A stretch of 64,000 bases of DNA. Source: Undaria pinnatifida. Its lineage: Eukaryota; Sar; Phaeophyceae; Laminariales; Alariaceae. This document shows, one piece after another, positions 53,815 through 64,000 of this stretch (position 1 is the stretch's first letter; each line of letters begins with the position of its first letter). A program made the position numbers and the translations under genes. Below the pieces are notes generated by a model, which made no database searches, was not told the origin of the DNA, and was given only the letters and a program-made list of their open reading frames with translations. The DNA lies in NCBI GenBank assembly GCA_012845835.1, contig JABAKD010000023.1, positions 19,826,691 to 19,890,690 on the forward strand, read 5' to 3'.

Positions 53815-54905
53815 AGAACTCCCCGCCCCCCCCCCCGGAAAAAAAGACAACATATACAATAGTTGGCCGGTTGGCACCGACGATGTAAAACCTTTGTATG
53901 TATATTGGGGTTGGCGTTGGTTGGCAACGACGCTGTAAAACATGACAAATCATTGCGTGAGCTAGACAACCAGGGTACCGTTTTTTGTTTATTTTGGCGG
54001 TCACCATGATGGTTATCGAGTTAGATCTTTTTGTGCGGGGTGGAGAATCATAACTCCGCACAAGGGGAATGATCGCATCACGTAGTGTGAATATGGTACG
54101 GCAACCACGAGGCAGTTACATAGTAATAGCCATTGCTGTCTCTGGAGTGGCTACACAAAAACACAAAGTGACCTATTGGCGCTGTCATCCACAAGCAAAG
54201 TAGGCACAAGGTGCCGAAGTCCGTTTTACGAGCGGTTCTTAGAAGGATGCAGTTCATCCTTCATGCGACTCGCGGAACACCTCACGGCGCTTCGCGCTTG
54301 GTGCAATCAATGTCTGCCTGGTTGGTGAAAACCCGACGTGCTCCGTCCCGGCATAGTGGGGATGCGAGGGTCTATGGTTATACAACTACGGCCGTGCACG
54401 AACTGAGTACACCCTCCCCCGCCGCGTGAGTTAGACAACCAGCGTACGTTTTTCTTCCTTCTTTTTCCTTTCGTAACCGTGATGGTTATCGAGTTAGATC
54501 ATATTGTGCGGGGTGGAGAACCATAACTCCGCACAACGGGAATGATCGCATCACATAGTGTGAATATGGTAAGGCATCAACTAGACAGTTACATAGTAAT
54601 ACCCATTGCTGTCTCTGGAGTGGCTACACCAGAAAACGAAGGGACCCATTGGCGCTGTCATCAACAAACAAGAAAGCAGGCACAAGGTGCCGACGCTCGT
54701 CGTACGAGCGGTTCTTGGGAGGATGCAGTTCACCCTTCATGCGATTCGCCGAACACCTCACGGCGCTTCGCGCTTGGTGCAAGCAATGTCTGCCTGTTTT
54801 GGCGAAAACCCGACGTACTCCGTCCCGGCATAATAGGGATGCGAGGGTTCATGGTCATTCGACTACGGCCATGCCTAAACTGAGTATCCCCCCCCCCCCC
54901 CCGGT
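53815..54905 (-). repeat. Family A element, two units in tandem
   Basis: Unit 1 spans about 53956-54424 and unit 2 about 54425-54905, preceded at 53830-53955 by two terminal motifs. Both have GTTAGACAACCAGCGTACG-type starts, TGATGGTTATCGAGTTAGATC, ACTCCGCACAA, CATTGCTGTCTCTGGAGTGG, AGGCACAAGGTGCCGA, CTCACGGCGCTTCGCGCTTG, GACGTGCTCCGTCCCGGCAT and CATGGTCAT, and end at poly-C. No protein is encoded. Confidence 0.85.
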
Positions 54906-55898
54906 ATGGGCTTTACCAGAAGTGCGGCGTGGAAAAAGTCTGTTCGCGCACCCCCGCCGTTTGCATTAATATCCGTCGGTGTCGAAACGCTTATCCGTGC
55001 ACTCCTCGTCTGTTTTGGATGAGCAGTGAGCATACACTGTAGTTGCTGCTGTTGCTGCTCTGCACACTATTGAACAGGCTATGCTGCTGCCGAGGCGACA
55101 CGTTTTCCTTGTATCACCCTCACCATGACCACTCCGGAGGAAAGTCTTGTATAGATGGCATCTTGACAACGTCATAGACCGGTGTAAGATTGAGATACGT
55201 ACATACAGCCAGACATATACCGGTACAAGATGAAGATGCTAGGAATCCCACATACTTCGAGCTAACCGCCTAGCGCATCTCGTTAGAAGTTGAGCGCTCA
55301 CTTAGCATGGATGGTGTCCTTGGCGTGCTCCTTAATCACGCCCCGCATATCTCGCAGCTCCGTCATCAGCTCGCCGATGGCAGCCACAACGTTTTGCCGA
55401 AGCTCTGGGCACAACCTGAATAACCGGAGGGAGGGATTGATGAACACTGAATAATTAATCACGTCATATTTTCGGGGACACGATAGTGGTGAAGACTTTC
55501 AAGTCTCGGAGGGGCGGTGCTCAGTTCCGAGCCTTTGAATAACGCTCTTGTTAATTGGGTCGCACACGTACAACAGTAGGCGCACCCGCAATACAGTAGG
55601 TTATAACCTCCCAAAAAAACGTACGGTCCAGTTATTCATCATTCTCAGATCTGGCATCTGTCTGTCTATCGCCGAGCTGAAACGAACATTGCATGACGCA
55701 CACTGAACCGATAACCATGAGACCGGGGGCGCAAAAACGGGCAAGATAGGGAGGATATGTTCTTGCCGGTTTCACGTCAAGTCGTTGAGAGTTCGTACAG
55801 GGAGCTTGGATTTGAACGGATGCTGCATGGGGTCGAGGTGGCTATCAGTTATAAGGCAATTTCCACTGTTCACACAGACCGTCGTAGTAACACGATGA
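54906..55898. other. Unrecognised sequence
   Basis: A short piece near 55323-55360 shares GCGTGCTCCTTAA and CATATCTCG with 270-300. A CTGCTGTTGCTGCTC motif occurs near 55050. Nothing else was recognised. Confidence 0.35.
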
Positions 55899-56084
55899 GG
55901 GTAACCAATACCTGGTACATTCTTCAAGTATGGGGGGGGTAATCAAGTAATCATTGATATATTTTTGGGGTTCGAGATGACTGCCACAACAGGGTAACCA
56001 ATACCTGGTACATTCTTCAAGTATGGGGGGGGTAATCAAGTAATCATTGATTTTTTTTTGGGGTTCGAGATGACTGCCACAACG
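55899..56084 (+). repeat. 93-bp tandem duplication, nearly identical units
   Basis: GGGTAACCAATACCTGGTAC starts at 55899 and again at 55992. Both units contain AAGTATGGGGGGGGTAATCA and TTGGGGTTCGAGATGACTGC. They differ at only a few bases in a T-rich run, so the duplication is recent. Confidence 0.92.
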
Positions 56085-56154
56085 TTAAGTGGAAGTGCTG
56101 GACACGACTTTAGATATGGAGGAATGAAAACATCGGAGGCGGAAGGGGAATGAG

Positions 56155-56700
56155 AGCGGGGGGGATACTAAGTTTGTGCATGGCCGTAGTCATATGACCA
56201 CAGACCCTCGCATCCCTATTATGCCGGGACGGAGCACGTCGGGTTTTCCCAAAAACAGGCAGATATTGCTTGCACCAAGCGCGAAGCGCCGTGAGGTGTT
56301 CGGCGAGACGCATGAAGGGTGAACTGCATCCTTCCGAGAACCGCTCAAAATACGGACTTCGGCACCTTGTGCCTACTTTCTTGCTTATGGATGACAGCGC
56401 CAATGAGTTACTTTGTTTTCTGGTGTGGCCACTCCAGAGACAGCAATGGGTATTACTATGTAACCGGCTCGTGGGTGCCTTACCATATTCACTCTACGTG
56501 ATGCGATTATTCCCCTTGTACGGAGTTAAGGTTCTCCACCCTGTACAACATCATCTACTTGATACCCATCATGGCGACCGCAAAAACAAACAAACAAACG
56601 GAATCCTGGTTGTCTAGCTCACACAATGATTTGTCATGTTTTACAGCGTCGCTGCCAACCAACGCCAACCTCAATATATATATGTACACGTATACTTGTC
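56155..56700 (+). repeat. Family A element, single full unit
   Basis: From a G run at about 56158 through GTGCATGGCCGTAGTC, CCTCGCATCCCTATTATGCC, CGCGAAGCGCCGTGAGGTG, TTCGGCACCTTGTGCCTAC, CCACTCCAGAGACAGCAATG, ACCATATTCACTCTACGTGA, CTTGTACGGAGTT, CCTGGTTGTCTAGC (with mismatches) and the terminal CAACCTCAATATATAT motif. It is inverted relative to the 53.8-54.9 kb copies. Confidence 0.85.
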
Positions 56701-56739
56701 AATGTTGCCTCTGTTTTCGGACATATCTCTGCGTGCTTG

Positions 56740-56960
56740 CACCTTCATCCGAAGAGTCAAAGAGTGTGGGCACAATTCGGAACTTGGGGTAACATTGCTC
56801 GAAGTTTGGGCGCGATCCGTGCAGTGTGTCGCGCGTGGCAAACATTTTCAAATGTTTTGGCCTTGGGTATATTTAAGGCAAATCCTCGGGTTCCGAATCC
56901 CCTATCCCGGTGCACGTACGTAAGATTTGGAGAGACTGTTTTTCCCGCGCGTAATTTTTC
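56740..56960 (+). repeat. Dispersed repeat J, copy 2
   Basis: Inverted partner of 52330-52530. It directly follows a family A unit here, as copy 1 directly precedes LINE-A and family A units. Confidence 0.8.
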
Positions 56961-58122
56961 AGTTTTTTTGCGAACATCGCAGATGACAGACAGCAGACAA
57001 CACGCAAAGAGCGCAACGATACAACCCTGCCGCACAGCAGCAGCAGTACATCCCGGTGATAACAATTTGGCGTTTAAAAATATTATTACCGCGTGTGCTG
57101 TTGTAGAGGGGTGTAGTATCTAACGTATCCCCGGTGATAGGAACCATGCAAGGTAGCCCCGCAGCTAGGAGGTGTGGTAAGGAGGGGGTGCGATATTGAG
57201 GGGGTGTGCTAACGTTATCAACGATTGCCCAGGAGTGTGGACGCCGGCCAGATTACAGGGGGTGTGCTAACGAGGTGGTGTGCTACCGAGGGTGTGTGCT
57301 AAAGTTGTCAACGATTGCTAGGGAGAGTGAAAAGACCGCGGCAAGGTTGTAGGGGGTGTGACGGAGGTTTTTCCCATTATTACGCAATGCCGGTCATGGC
57401 AAGGCGCACGTTTGAAACTCGGGGATAACAGCAAAAATCTCCGCCTTGCTGCGACACCAGAAAACGGTTACCGGTAATGCGAACATACCGGTATTCAATG
57501 ATGATACTCCCAACAAGTGCACGTCAAAGGCCTTGTCTCACTGCCAAATCGCCTGCTGGCATATTTTGATATAAACCCTTCCTTTCTAGCCCGAACACAG
57601 CACAACAATATATCGTACCGTTACCACCGCATCGCGCGCTGGTTGATTGTCAACGCAACGGTATTGCCGCTGAAAACATCAAATCAAATGAGAGAAAACA
57701 CAAACGAGCCGAACCAAAACGGCAAAACGAAGAGGGAACAAAGGAGGAAAGGGGGGACGCAAAATACTAATATTATCGATACTCCTTGTCGGCACCACAG
57801 GTACCGGTAGCGGCATCACCCGAGGACCTTTCAAATCTACCGGTACTCATTCTCAACCCCTGCAGAAAAGTACCGATATCGTATGTCACCTACGGAAATA
57901 TATTCGCATCACAAGCTAGTTTCACAAATAAATTGTGTTGCTGATGCTCCACCACACCAAATATACCGGTAATACCCGTACCACCGGTAACGCGTACTAG
58001 GTTCCGTGCACCATGTCAATACAGATCGCGACCGTTCACCCAATCACGCCTCACAGCCACAAACACCGGGTATAAAAAACACGTAAAAACAAACTCATAC
58101 GCAACAATAATGTAAGGGCAAG
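56961..58122. other. Repeat fragments with GGGGGTGTGCTAACG phrases and ACCGGT words
   Basis: 56975-57065 matches 62265-62345 and 62605-62700 (GATGACAG...CAGCAGCAGCA). 57160-57370 has repeated GGGGGTGTGCTAACG and TCAACGATTGC phrases. 57460-58020 has many ACCGGTA words. No gene was recognised. Confidence 0.45.
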
Positions 58123-61100
58123 TCAGCACGTCAAGTCAACAGCAGCCGGCACACCAGGTCCCCCGCCAGACACCTCGGATCCATCTCCGGCTTCCGGTCC
58201 CACGCCCCGGCCCACGTCTTCATTATCGTCGCCGTGGTCGCCACCGCCAATCGCGCCCGTGTCGTGGTCGTTGCTGATGTCGAACACCTCTAGTAAGTCC
58301 TCCTCAGGTCCACCCCCTCCTTCGCCGGGATCCGCGTCCAAAGGTTTTCCTTGGGCATCCGAGTTCAGCTCCTTCCTGGACCATGCTTCGTCTCCCGAGG
58401 GCGTCGAGGGGAAGCAGGCCACCCTTCTCTCAGCTGGAACAGACGACCTTGCCATCAATTAGTCCCAAGCCTTTCTAACCCACTGCGCCAGTAGCCCCCT
58501 GGAGGGAGGCTCCGGGTAACCGCGGTCGTCGCGCTTGATGACCGGCGAAGGCAAGTGCTGATCATACAGTGCGGTCATGTTCGACTTGAACCACTTGTTT
58601 ACAAGCCCGTCACAAAGCTGAACTTTCGGGGCAGCCCTCCGGGGAGGAGGAACAGAGTGGTGTTTGACTTCGCCATCGCCTGTTTGCACGCGGCCGTCTT
58701 ATGGACTGTGTAGCCGTCCCACACCAGCAGCGTCTCGGGCTGACGGAAGCCGGTGAGGGACCCCCCCCCGCCATGGGCGCTGGTTCCACACGTTGGGCAT
58801 CCAAACGTCATTGGACACCCGCTGCGTGTGCCACGCGTTGGGGTCCACGGCGTAGACGACACCTCGAGGGTATAGGGGGCCATTCTTGTCGTTGTAGGCA
58901 AAGAACTCTCGTTCGATGCTATTGGGCGCTGGGGCTTTCCCCTTGACCGTGGGCTTGCCCTTGAAGATGAGAAAGGGCGGAAGCTTGCGGCCGTCCGCCC
59001 TGACCGCGAGCACGGCAGTGATGCGCAATTTCTTTTCTGCCCGACTCTCTGCAAAAATGAACGGGACGAAAGCAGAGCAGGGAGCAGGCGCGTTCGATCA
59101 GGAGGTGCATGGTATTACACGTACTGATAGACACATAACTGTACCGTACCGGTATACCGTACCAGGTACCTGGTACCAGGGAATCGTACTCCAGGTACCA
59201 GTATATAATACCGGTATGCTCCGGTATACCAGTACGTACGTACGGTATACGGTACAGGCAGCAGTGCCGGTATTACCGTATACGACAGAAGTACGGAACC
59301 GATATACGGGAATACCGGTACCCCGTACTACAGCAGTATTGGTACTTAAATCATAATTTATTTCTCAGCGTATCGACTACCGTATTCGGCCTCTCCATGC
59401 CCGTATACTGTGTGGACCTCTACATGCCCGTATACTGCAATACCGGTACTTATTTGCGAGTTCCAAAAAGTTGGTTGATACCGTACCGTATTCAATACTT
59501 AGCATGACAAACTGCTCGATACGGTACGTAGATCGCGTGAGCCCATGCGGGAAATAAATACAACCTCGTAGATATCATACGTACCGGTACGTACGCGGTG
59601 CGTAGTTATTACCGGTAATAGTTGTGTTTATGTCGCAGATACGAAACAATTACCGGTACCTTGGTGGCAGTCGGTACGTTCGCTACGAGTACCGGAATGA
59701 TGCTGGAAAACGGATACATGGTTTGCTGTCGTATGACATGGTGGTATGCCGATACTTGTTGTAAGGGTACAAATAAATACCGTTGCATGCCGGCACGTCG
59801 CCTGTATAAATAAGGTATGTTTAGTCGAGAATGGGCACAAACAGGCCGAACGATGGCCGGAGACCGGTACACCGGAACGTGAGTAATAAAAAATAACTAC
59901 GTAACGGAATTTGTTCTCAGAAGATATATACTTGTACAGTAGGACAAAAATGGTAACACATACGTATACCGGTACCAGCAAGTGTAAGTGTAGTGCGAGG
60001 GGGGCGGGCGGGTGGAAGGGTTGGGTCGGAGACACCGGTAATTTATTTCGGAGACGATGCCGACAAGCACCGATATTATGGGCATAACCAACTGCTGTTG
60101 ATAGTAACTGATTATACCGACAAACAAGGAAACCATGATGTACCGTATGGTACACAGCAGTATACAGCATACAGCAGTACTGTACACAGATCAATACGGT
60201 ACACGAAAAAACAAGCATCATAATATATTGCGTTCAAAGGCGGCATATACCGGTATCATCTTGCTTTTAACATTGCAACTGCTGCTCTGAAATTAAGTGT
60301 ACTCGTATTGTCGTTCGTTGCCTTTTGGAGAGCACAATATAATGAAACAGACAAACGTAACACCCAACACACCGGTAGCATGTCACAAAACGAACACTAT
60401 AACCAACCAGCCACTCCTCTCACCGCCACGATCTTGTCGCCAAGAGGCTCGAACCACACCGGAGTTTCGTCCATGTTGTAGGTGTGCCCAAGAGAGAACT
60501 TTAAAACTCCCTCCCTCGAAAAGCCACCAACAGCAACGCCGGGTCCCGCGACAGATTCACAGCGGCAGGCGCATGGCTTCGAAGCTCCTTCAAATCCTTC
60601 ACTGGGGCAATGCCCGCCCACCCCCGCGGAAGTGCGTGCCTTTTCCGCGTTACAGTCCGGACAGAAAGGCGGCGCTTCGCGAAAAACCTCCGGCACCAGG
60701 CAATCTGCTTGTTGTGGTGTCTTTTGGATTCTTCAAGGTCGTGGGGCGGGGAAATCGGTCCAAAAAACATCGGGTGGAGTTCAACGGCCTTGTTATTTAT
60801 CATAGACGTGGTGGTCACACGGGCCGAGACTTCGTCCGAACGCAGGTCGTTGATCCAGGCCACGACTTGGTGCTCGACCGCGACGTGGGAAGGAACCCTC
60901 CCGGCATTCACCGACAGCTTTTTCATTGCCTTTTTTCCCTTTGGTTGCGGACACCGCCGACGCCTGATGCACCTCTTTTTCATACGTAGAGCGGTTCTGG
61001 ATCCACGCTGCAAGCGTTGCCTTGTCGGGAATTTCCTGCACCCTGGTGGCGTAACTCAAGTCAACAGTGCCTCGGGGGGCCTTCCCATCCCCGCCAACAG

Positions 61101-61572
61101 ACTGCGTACCCGATCGCCTTGAGTTTGAATTCTAACGGATACCGCTTCCGCTTCGGACCACCGTCAAACTCTGGAATTTCGAAGCCGGGCGGCTTCAGCT
61201 CTAGCCTACCATTGATCCTCTTCTTGCCTTTCGTCTTGGGGGGCTCCGACAAAAGGGCTTCCCCGTCGTTGCCCACTGACGGAACCTCAGACCTATTGCC
61301 TGGCGAGTTGGCCGTGGCTGCCTGAGCTTCGGGCGCTTCACCAGTACCAGTACCCGTAGTCGGGGCTTGTGCACGGCGGTAGTAAGAGACATGGTGTCGG
61401 GAGCACCAGCACCGGTACCGGAAAGCGGGCTGATCCCGGAGAAAAACGACGTGATCGTCGCTCGAGGCGCGGCAGCAGCAGGTACCGGTGGGGTTGGGGC
61501 CGCAGACTCGTTCGGATCACTGTGATGGGGCACCGCTGTTGCCTCCATGCTGATGTTCAAACCGGTGCCCAT
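58123..61572 (-). pseudogene. pogo/Tigger-type DDE transposase, broken, with a possible 1.35-kb intron
   Basis: Minus-strand pieces in order: an Ala/Pro-rich N-terminus; GPKRKRYPLEFKLKAIGYA (about 61130, first helix-turn-helix); TLAAWIQNRSTYEKEV (about 61010); AWINDLRSDEVSARVTTTSM (about 60840, CENP-B-like second helix-turn-helix); YNMDETPVWFE (about 60460, first catalytic Asp). After a gap come EKKLRITAVLAVRADGRKLP (about 59030), LLVWDGYTVHKT (about 58710, second Asp), QLCDGLVNKWFK (about 58615, third Asp) and an acidic tail. At least four frame changes and an in-frame TAA at 58459-58461 make it a pseudogene. The gap 60410-59050 is bounded by a GCG|GTGAGA donor-like and a TTTTTGCAG acceptor-like site. 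Confidence 0.8.
59100..60260. repeat. ACCGGT / GTACC-rich palindromic sequence inside the transposase gap
   Basis: Dense TACCGGTA, GGTACC, GTATAC and GTACGTAC words, nearly all self-complementary, arranged irregularly. It interrupts the transposase and continues the ACCGGT-rich style of 57460-58020. No frame with a domain was recognised. Confidence 0.6.
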
Positions 61573-62800
61573 TGCGGGTGAACGGTATCCACCAGACTGT
61601 ACGATAATTTTTTACTTTTGGTACTATTTTCAGGCGTTCCCCGTAGGGCGTGTGGTATTCAACGTACCCCCAGTGATAAAGTGATGGTCGAAAAACGAAA
61701 CAAACAACATATCACCGGGTGTGCTCATGTATGGGGGGGGTGTTATGTAAGGGGGGGGTGCTTTCTTCCGCGTCATACGGTAGGCAATACTATGTATGTG
61801 CGCATGGCGTGTCTTCGCTACGCTGCGGCGAGTTCTTTGTGTCGGAGCCCGCCATTTGTCACCCCACCCCACCACATGTTTCTGCTGTGCTGCCGCTGCG
61901 TGCGCATCTTCATAGCATATGCATCGATCGCGCCACTATGGGCGATAATAAAGGGACCTTCGCAATAGTAATTTATACACCAATCAATCCTCACATCTAC
62001 TTCCTCAGAGGCAGTATTTCTAAGAATATACCAAGGGTGATGTTTTGTGTCGGAATTTTTCAGGGCTTTTCACCGGTCATGTCTGGACCCGCCGATTGTG
62101 TCAGGAGGTTCTCAAATCTCGCGAGTCGAGTGGGATCGAGTCAGGGGGTGTTTAAAATCTCACGGGACGGGTCAGGTCGGGTCAGGAGGTTTTCAAAATC
62201 TCGCGGGTTGGGACGGGTTACCCTGACTCCACTTGACCCGTGAAAAGCCCTGGAAATTCTGGCCAACACCACAGATGACAGGCACCAGACAACATGCGGA
62301 CAGCACAACGCTACGTGTACACCCTGCAGCACAGCAGCAATAGGATACATCATGTACGTGCGCGTGGCGTGTCCTCGCTAGGCTGCGGCGAGTTGCTTTT
62401 GTCGGAGCCTGTCATCTGTCACCCCACCATACCGCATATTTCCGTTTTGCTGCCGCTTCGTGAGCGTGCTGATTGGTCGCGTAACTTTGGACGAATGTCG
62501 TACAGGGACCTTTGGAATAGCAATTTAGATGCAAACCAATCCTTCCATTTTAGTCCACAGAGGCAGTTCATTTACGTACATCAACTTTTACGGAGAGTGT
62601 TTGCCAACGTCATAGATGACAACACCAAACAAAATGCGGGCAGAACAACGGTGCGTGTACGACCCCGCCGCCCAGCAGCAGCAGCAGTAGCAGTAGGCAG
62701 TACCATGCGCGCGTGCATCCTCTGTATAATGAGGCGAGTTGCTTTTGTAATAGCCTGTCATGTATTGTCCTCTTGCTCCCTCATTCTCGATACGTGCTCT
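61573..62800 (+). repeat. Repeat K, two to three tandem units
   Basis: GTGCGCATGGCGTGTC...GCGGCGAGTT occurs at about 61799 and 62358, with a shortened form at 62706. Each is followed by TCGGAGCC, CATTTGTCACCCCACC-like text and TGCTGCCGC. Each also carries a CAGAGGCAGT motif and a CAGATGACA..CACCA segment. A hAT-type element interrupts the first unit. Confidence 0.75.
62061..62252. mobile_element. hAT-type miniature inverted-repeat element, 192 bp
   Basis: Terminal inverted repeats CAGGGCTTTTCACCGGTCA and CAGGGCTTTTCACGGGTCA match at 18 of 19 positions. Flanking 8-mers GAATTTTT and GAAATTCT agree at six of eight. CAGGGC termini and an 8-bp duplication fit hAT. The interior has three GGTCAGGAGGTTTTCAAAAT-type phrases. 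The sister repeat K unit near 62600 lacks the insert, giving an empty-site comparison. Confidence 0.82.
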
Positions 62801-63214
62801 TTACATTATATTCTACAGTAAGCCACATCCCACGCCATCGGTGTTGGTCTGTCGTACCCCCCCGACACGTGCCTCTTCTCGTTTCTAGGCGATCCTTAAC
62901 TGAGCTGGAGTTCGAAGCTTGGCCCCGTCCTCGGAATCATACATACGTATCATACAAACGGTCTAAAAATAAAGGTTGTGTGTTGAGAGTTTTCTCAACC
63001 ACAGATCGGCCATGGGCACGTCTATATCGAACACCCAAAAAGTGCCAAAAGCACTGCTATTGAGTACACACAACAAGTACTGAGGTTAAATGCGAAATCG
63101 GTATTTTTTCCGAGCAGGTTTTGTTGGATGTACAAAAGAATGATCATCGCGTCCGGTGGTGATAATAGTGTGTCCTCGCGTCACTCCCCTACGCACTTCC
63201 CGGAGGGGAACCTT
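62801..63214. other. Unrecognised sequence
   Basis: No recognised gene. A 116-residue frame (62713-63063) has no domain. Confidence 0.3.
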
Positions 63215-63670
63215 GTACATACTATGATTTACAGCATCGGTGCCAGCCGAGGCCATTATATATATTGGGGGGGGGGGGGGGATCGTTTCATGCGTAACCA
63301 TAGTCTTAATACTATAGACTCTCGGTATCCGTACAATGCCGGGACGGAGCACGTCGGGTTTTCACCGACCAGGCAGATATCATGTTCACAAAGCGCGAAG
63401 CGCTGTGAAGTGTTCGGCGAGTCGCAAGACGGGTGGGTTGCGACTTACTAAGAACTATTGGAGGTGGACTTCGGCACCTTGTGCGTACTTTCTGCATGTG
63501 GATGACAGCTCCGAATTAATTATTTTTTATTGCGGTGTGATCATTTCCAGAGACAACAATATGGGGATACTGGGTAACTGCTCCCTGGGTGATGCACTAT
63601 ATACACTCTACGTTACATCATCCCGCTTGCACAGAGTGAAGGCTCTTCACTCCGCACAATAGATACATAT
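63215..63670 (+). repeat. Family A element, diverged copy
   Basis: Terminal motif TTACAGCATCGGTGCCAGCC, a G14-type run at about 63266, then CGGGACGGAGCACGTCGGGT, AAAGCGCGAAGCG, TTCGGCACCTTGTGC and CCAGAGACAACAAT, ending near CACTCCGCACAAT. More diverged than the 54-56 kb copies. Confidence 0.82.
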
Positions 63671-63682
63671 ATATATATATAA
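63662..63682 (+). repeat. (TA)n microsatellite
   Basis: About nine ATAT dinucleotides directly after the family A copy. Confidence 0.9.
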
Positions 63683-64000
63683 AATCATTCTTGGGGGGCG
63701 GCTCCGACGCCCCTCGACCTGCTGTGTCCGTTCCGCACATCGACGTGAACGCGGACGGATGCCGAGCGAGACAAGCGAGAAGTTGCAAAAATACCGCATG
63801 TCGAGGAGGAATTTCGGAGACTTTGGTTAAATCTTAATGTCTGCAGCACCTGGATGATGTACAAAATTGGCATCATTTCCCAACGGTACCAGGTACTTGA
63901 AAATGTTTGGAATTTTGCGGTGGCATACTCTCGAGCGTTGGTTTCTTTGCTGTACTTTTTTACTAGTTCGTTTGGTTTCTTTCTCAGCCTTTATTGTTTT
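63683..64000. other. Unrecognised sequence to the window end
   Basis: No recognised gene or repeat. Confidence 0.3.

Overview
This window looks like eukaryotic nuclear DNA from a repeat-rich, gene-poor region. No operons, bacterial promoters or long conserved host genes are visible. Every open frame I can recognise belongs to a transposable element. These are a Ty3/gypsy chromovirus, a Copia-like gag, two LINE families, a pogo/Tigger-type transposase, two short hAT-type elements with target-site duplications, and weaker fragments of MULE-type and BED/hAT-type zinc fingers. The remaining sequence is dispersed repeats, minisatellites and a roughly 175-bp satellite. This mix, with heavy CAG/CTG and ACCGGT content, fits a stramenopile alga such as a brown alga. 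That is inference; I could not run a search.

Layout: 1-9.7 kb holds simple repeats and a complete but decayed chromovirus (1780-8917) with two 267-bp LTRs, inserted in the second unit of a 280-bp tandem repeat. 9.7-18.5 kb holds paired dispersed repeats (R1, R3) around TAAC/GTTA-rich tracts, a LINE tail, and a terminal-inverted-repeat minisatellite element (family C). 20.1-26.8 kb holds two satellite arrays, CTG/CAG repeat units and families E and F. 26.8-33.2 kb holds duplicated blocks and a gag-only LTR-type element, itself interrupted by an inverted-repeat element. 33.5-38.2 kb holds satellite-like and family E/F pieces, a tRNA-like sequence and an 821-bp hAT-type element.

38.4-41.1 kb is a degenerate LINE (LINE-A). 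42.2-42.6 and 50.5-51.1 kb are further family C copies. 43.7-47.8 kb is a nearly intact LINE (LINE-B, minus strand) with endonuclease and reverse transcriptase. 48-51.3 kb is the most unique stretch and has weak candidate exons. 52.3-57 kb holds LINE-A tails and copies of a dispersed poly-G-bounded element (family A). 58.1-61.6 kb is a broken pogo-type transposase on the minus strand. 61.7-63.7 kb holds tandem repeats with a 192-bp hAT-type element and another family A copy.

The recognisable genes do not form a shared pathway. They are separate layers of insertion, and in several places nesting gives the order: chromovirus into a tandem repeat, family A into R3, an inverted-repeat element into gag, and a hAT-type element into one unit of a repeat whose sister unit is uninterrupted.
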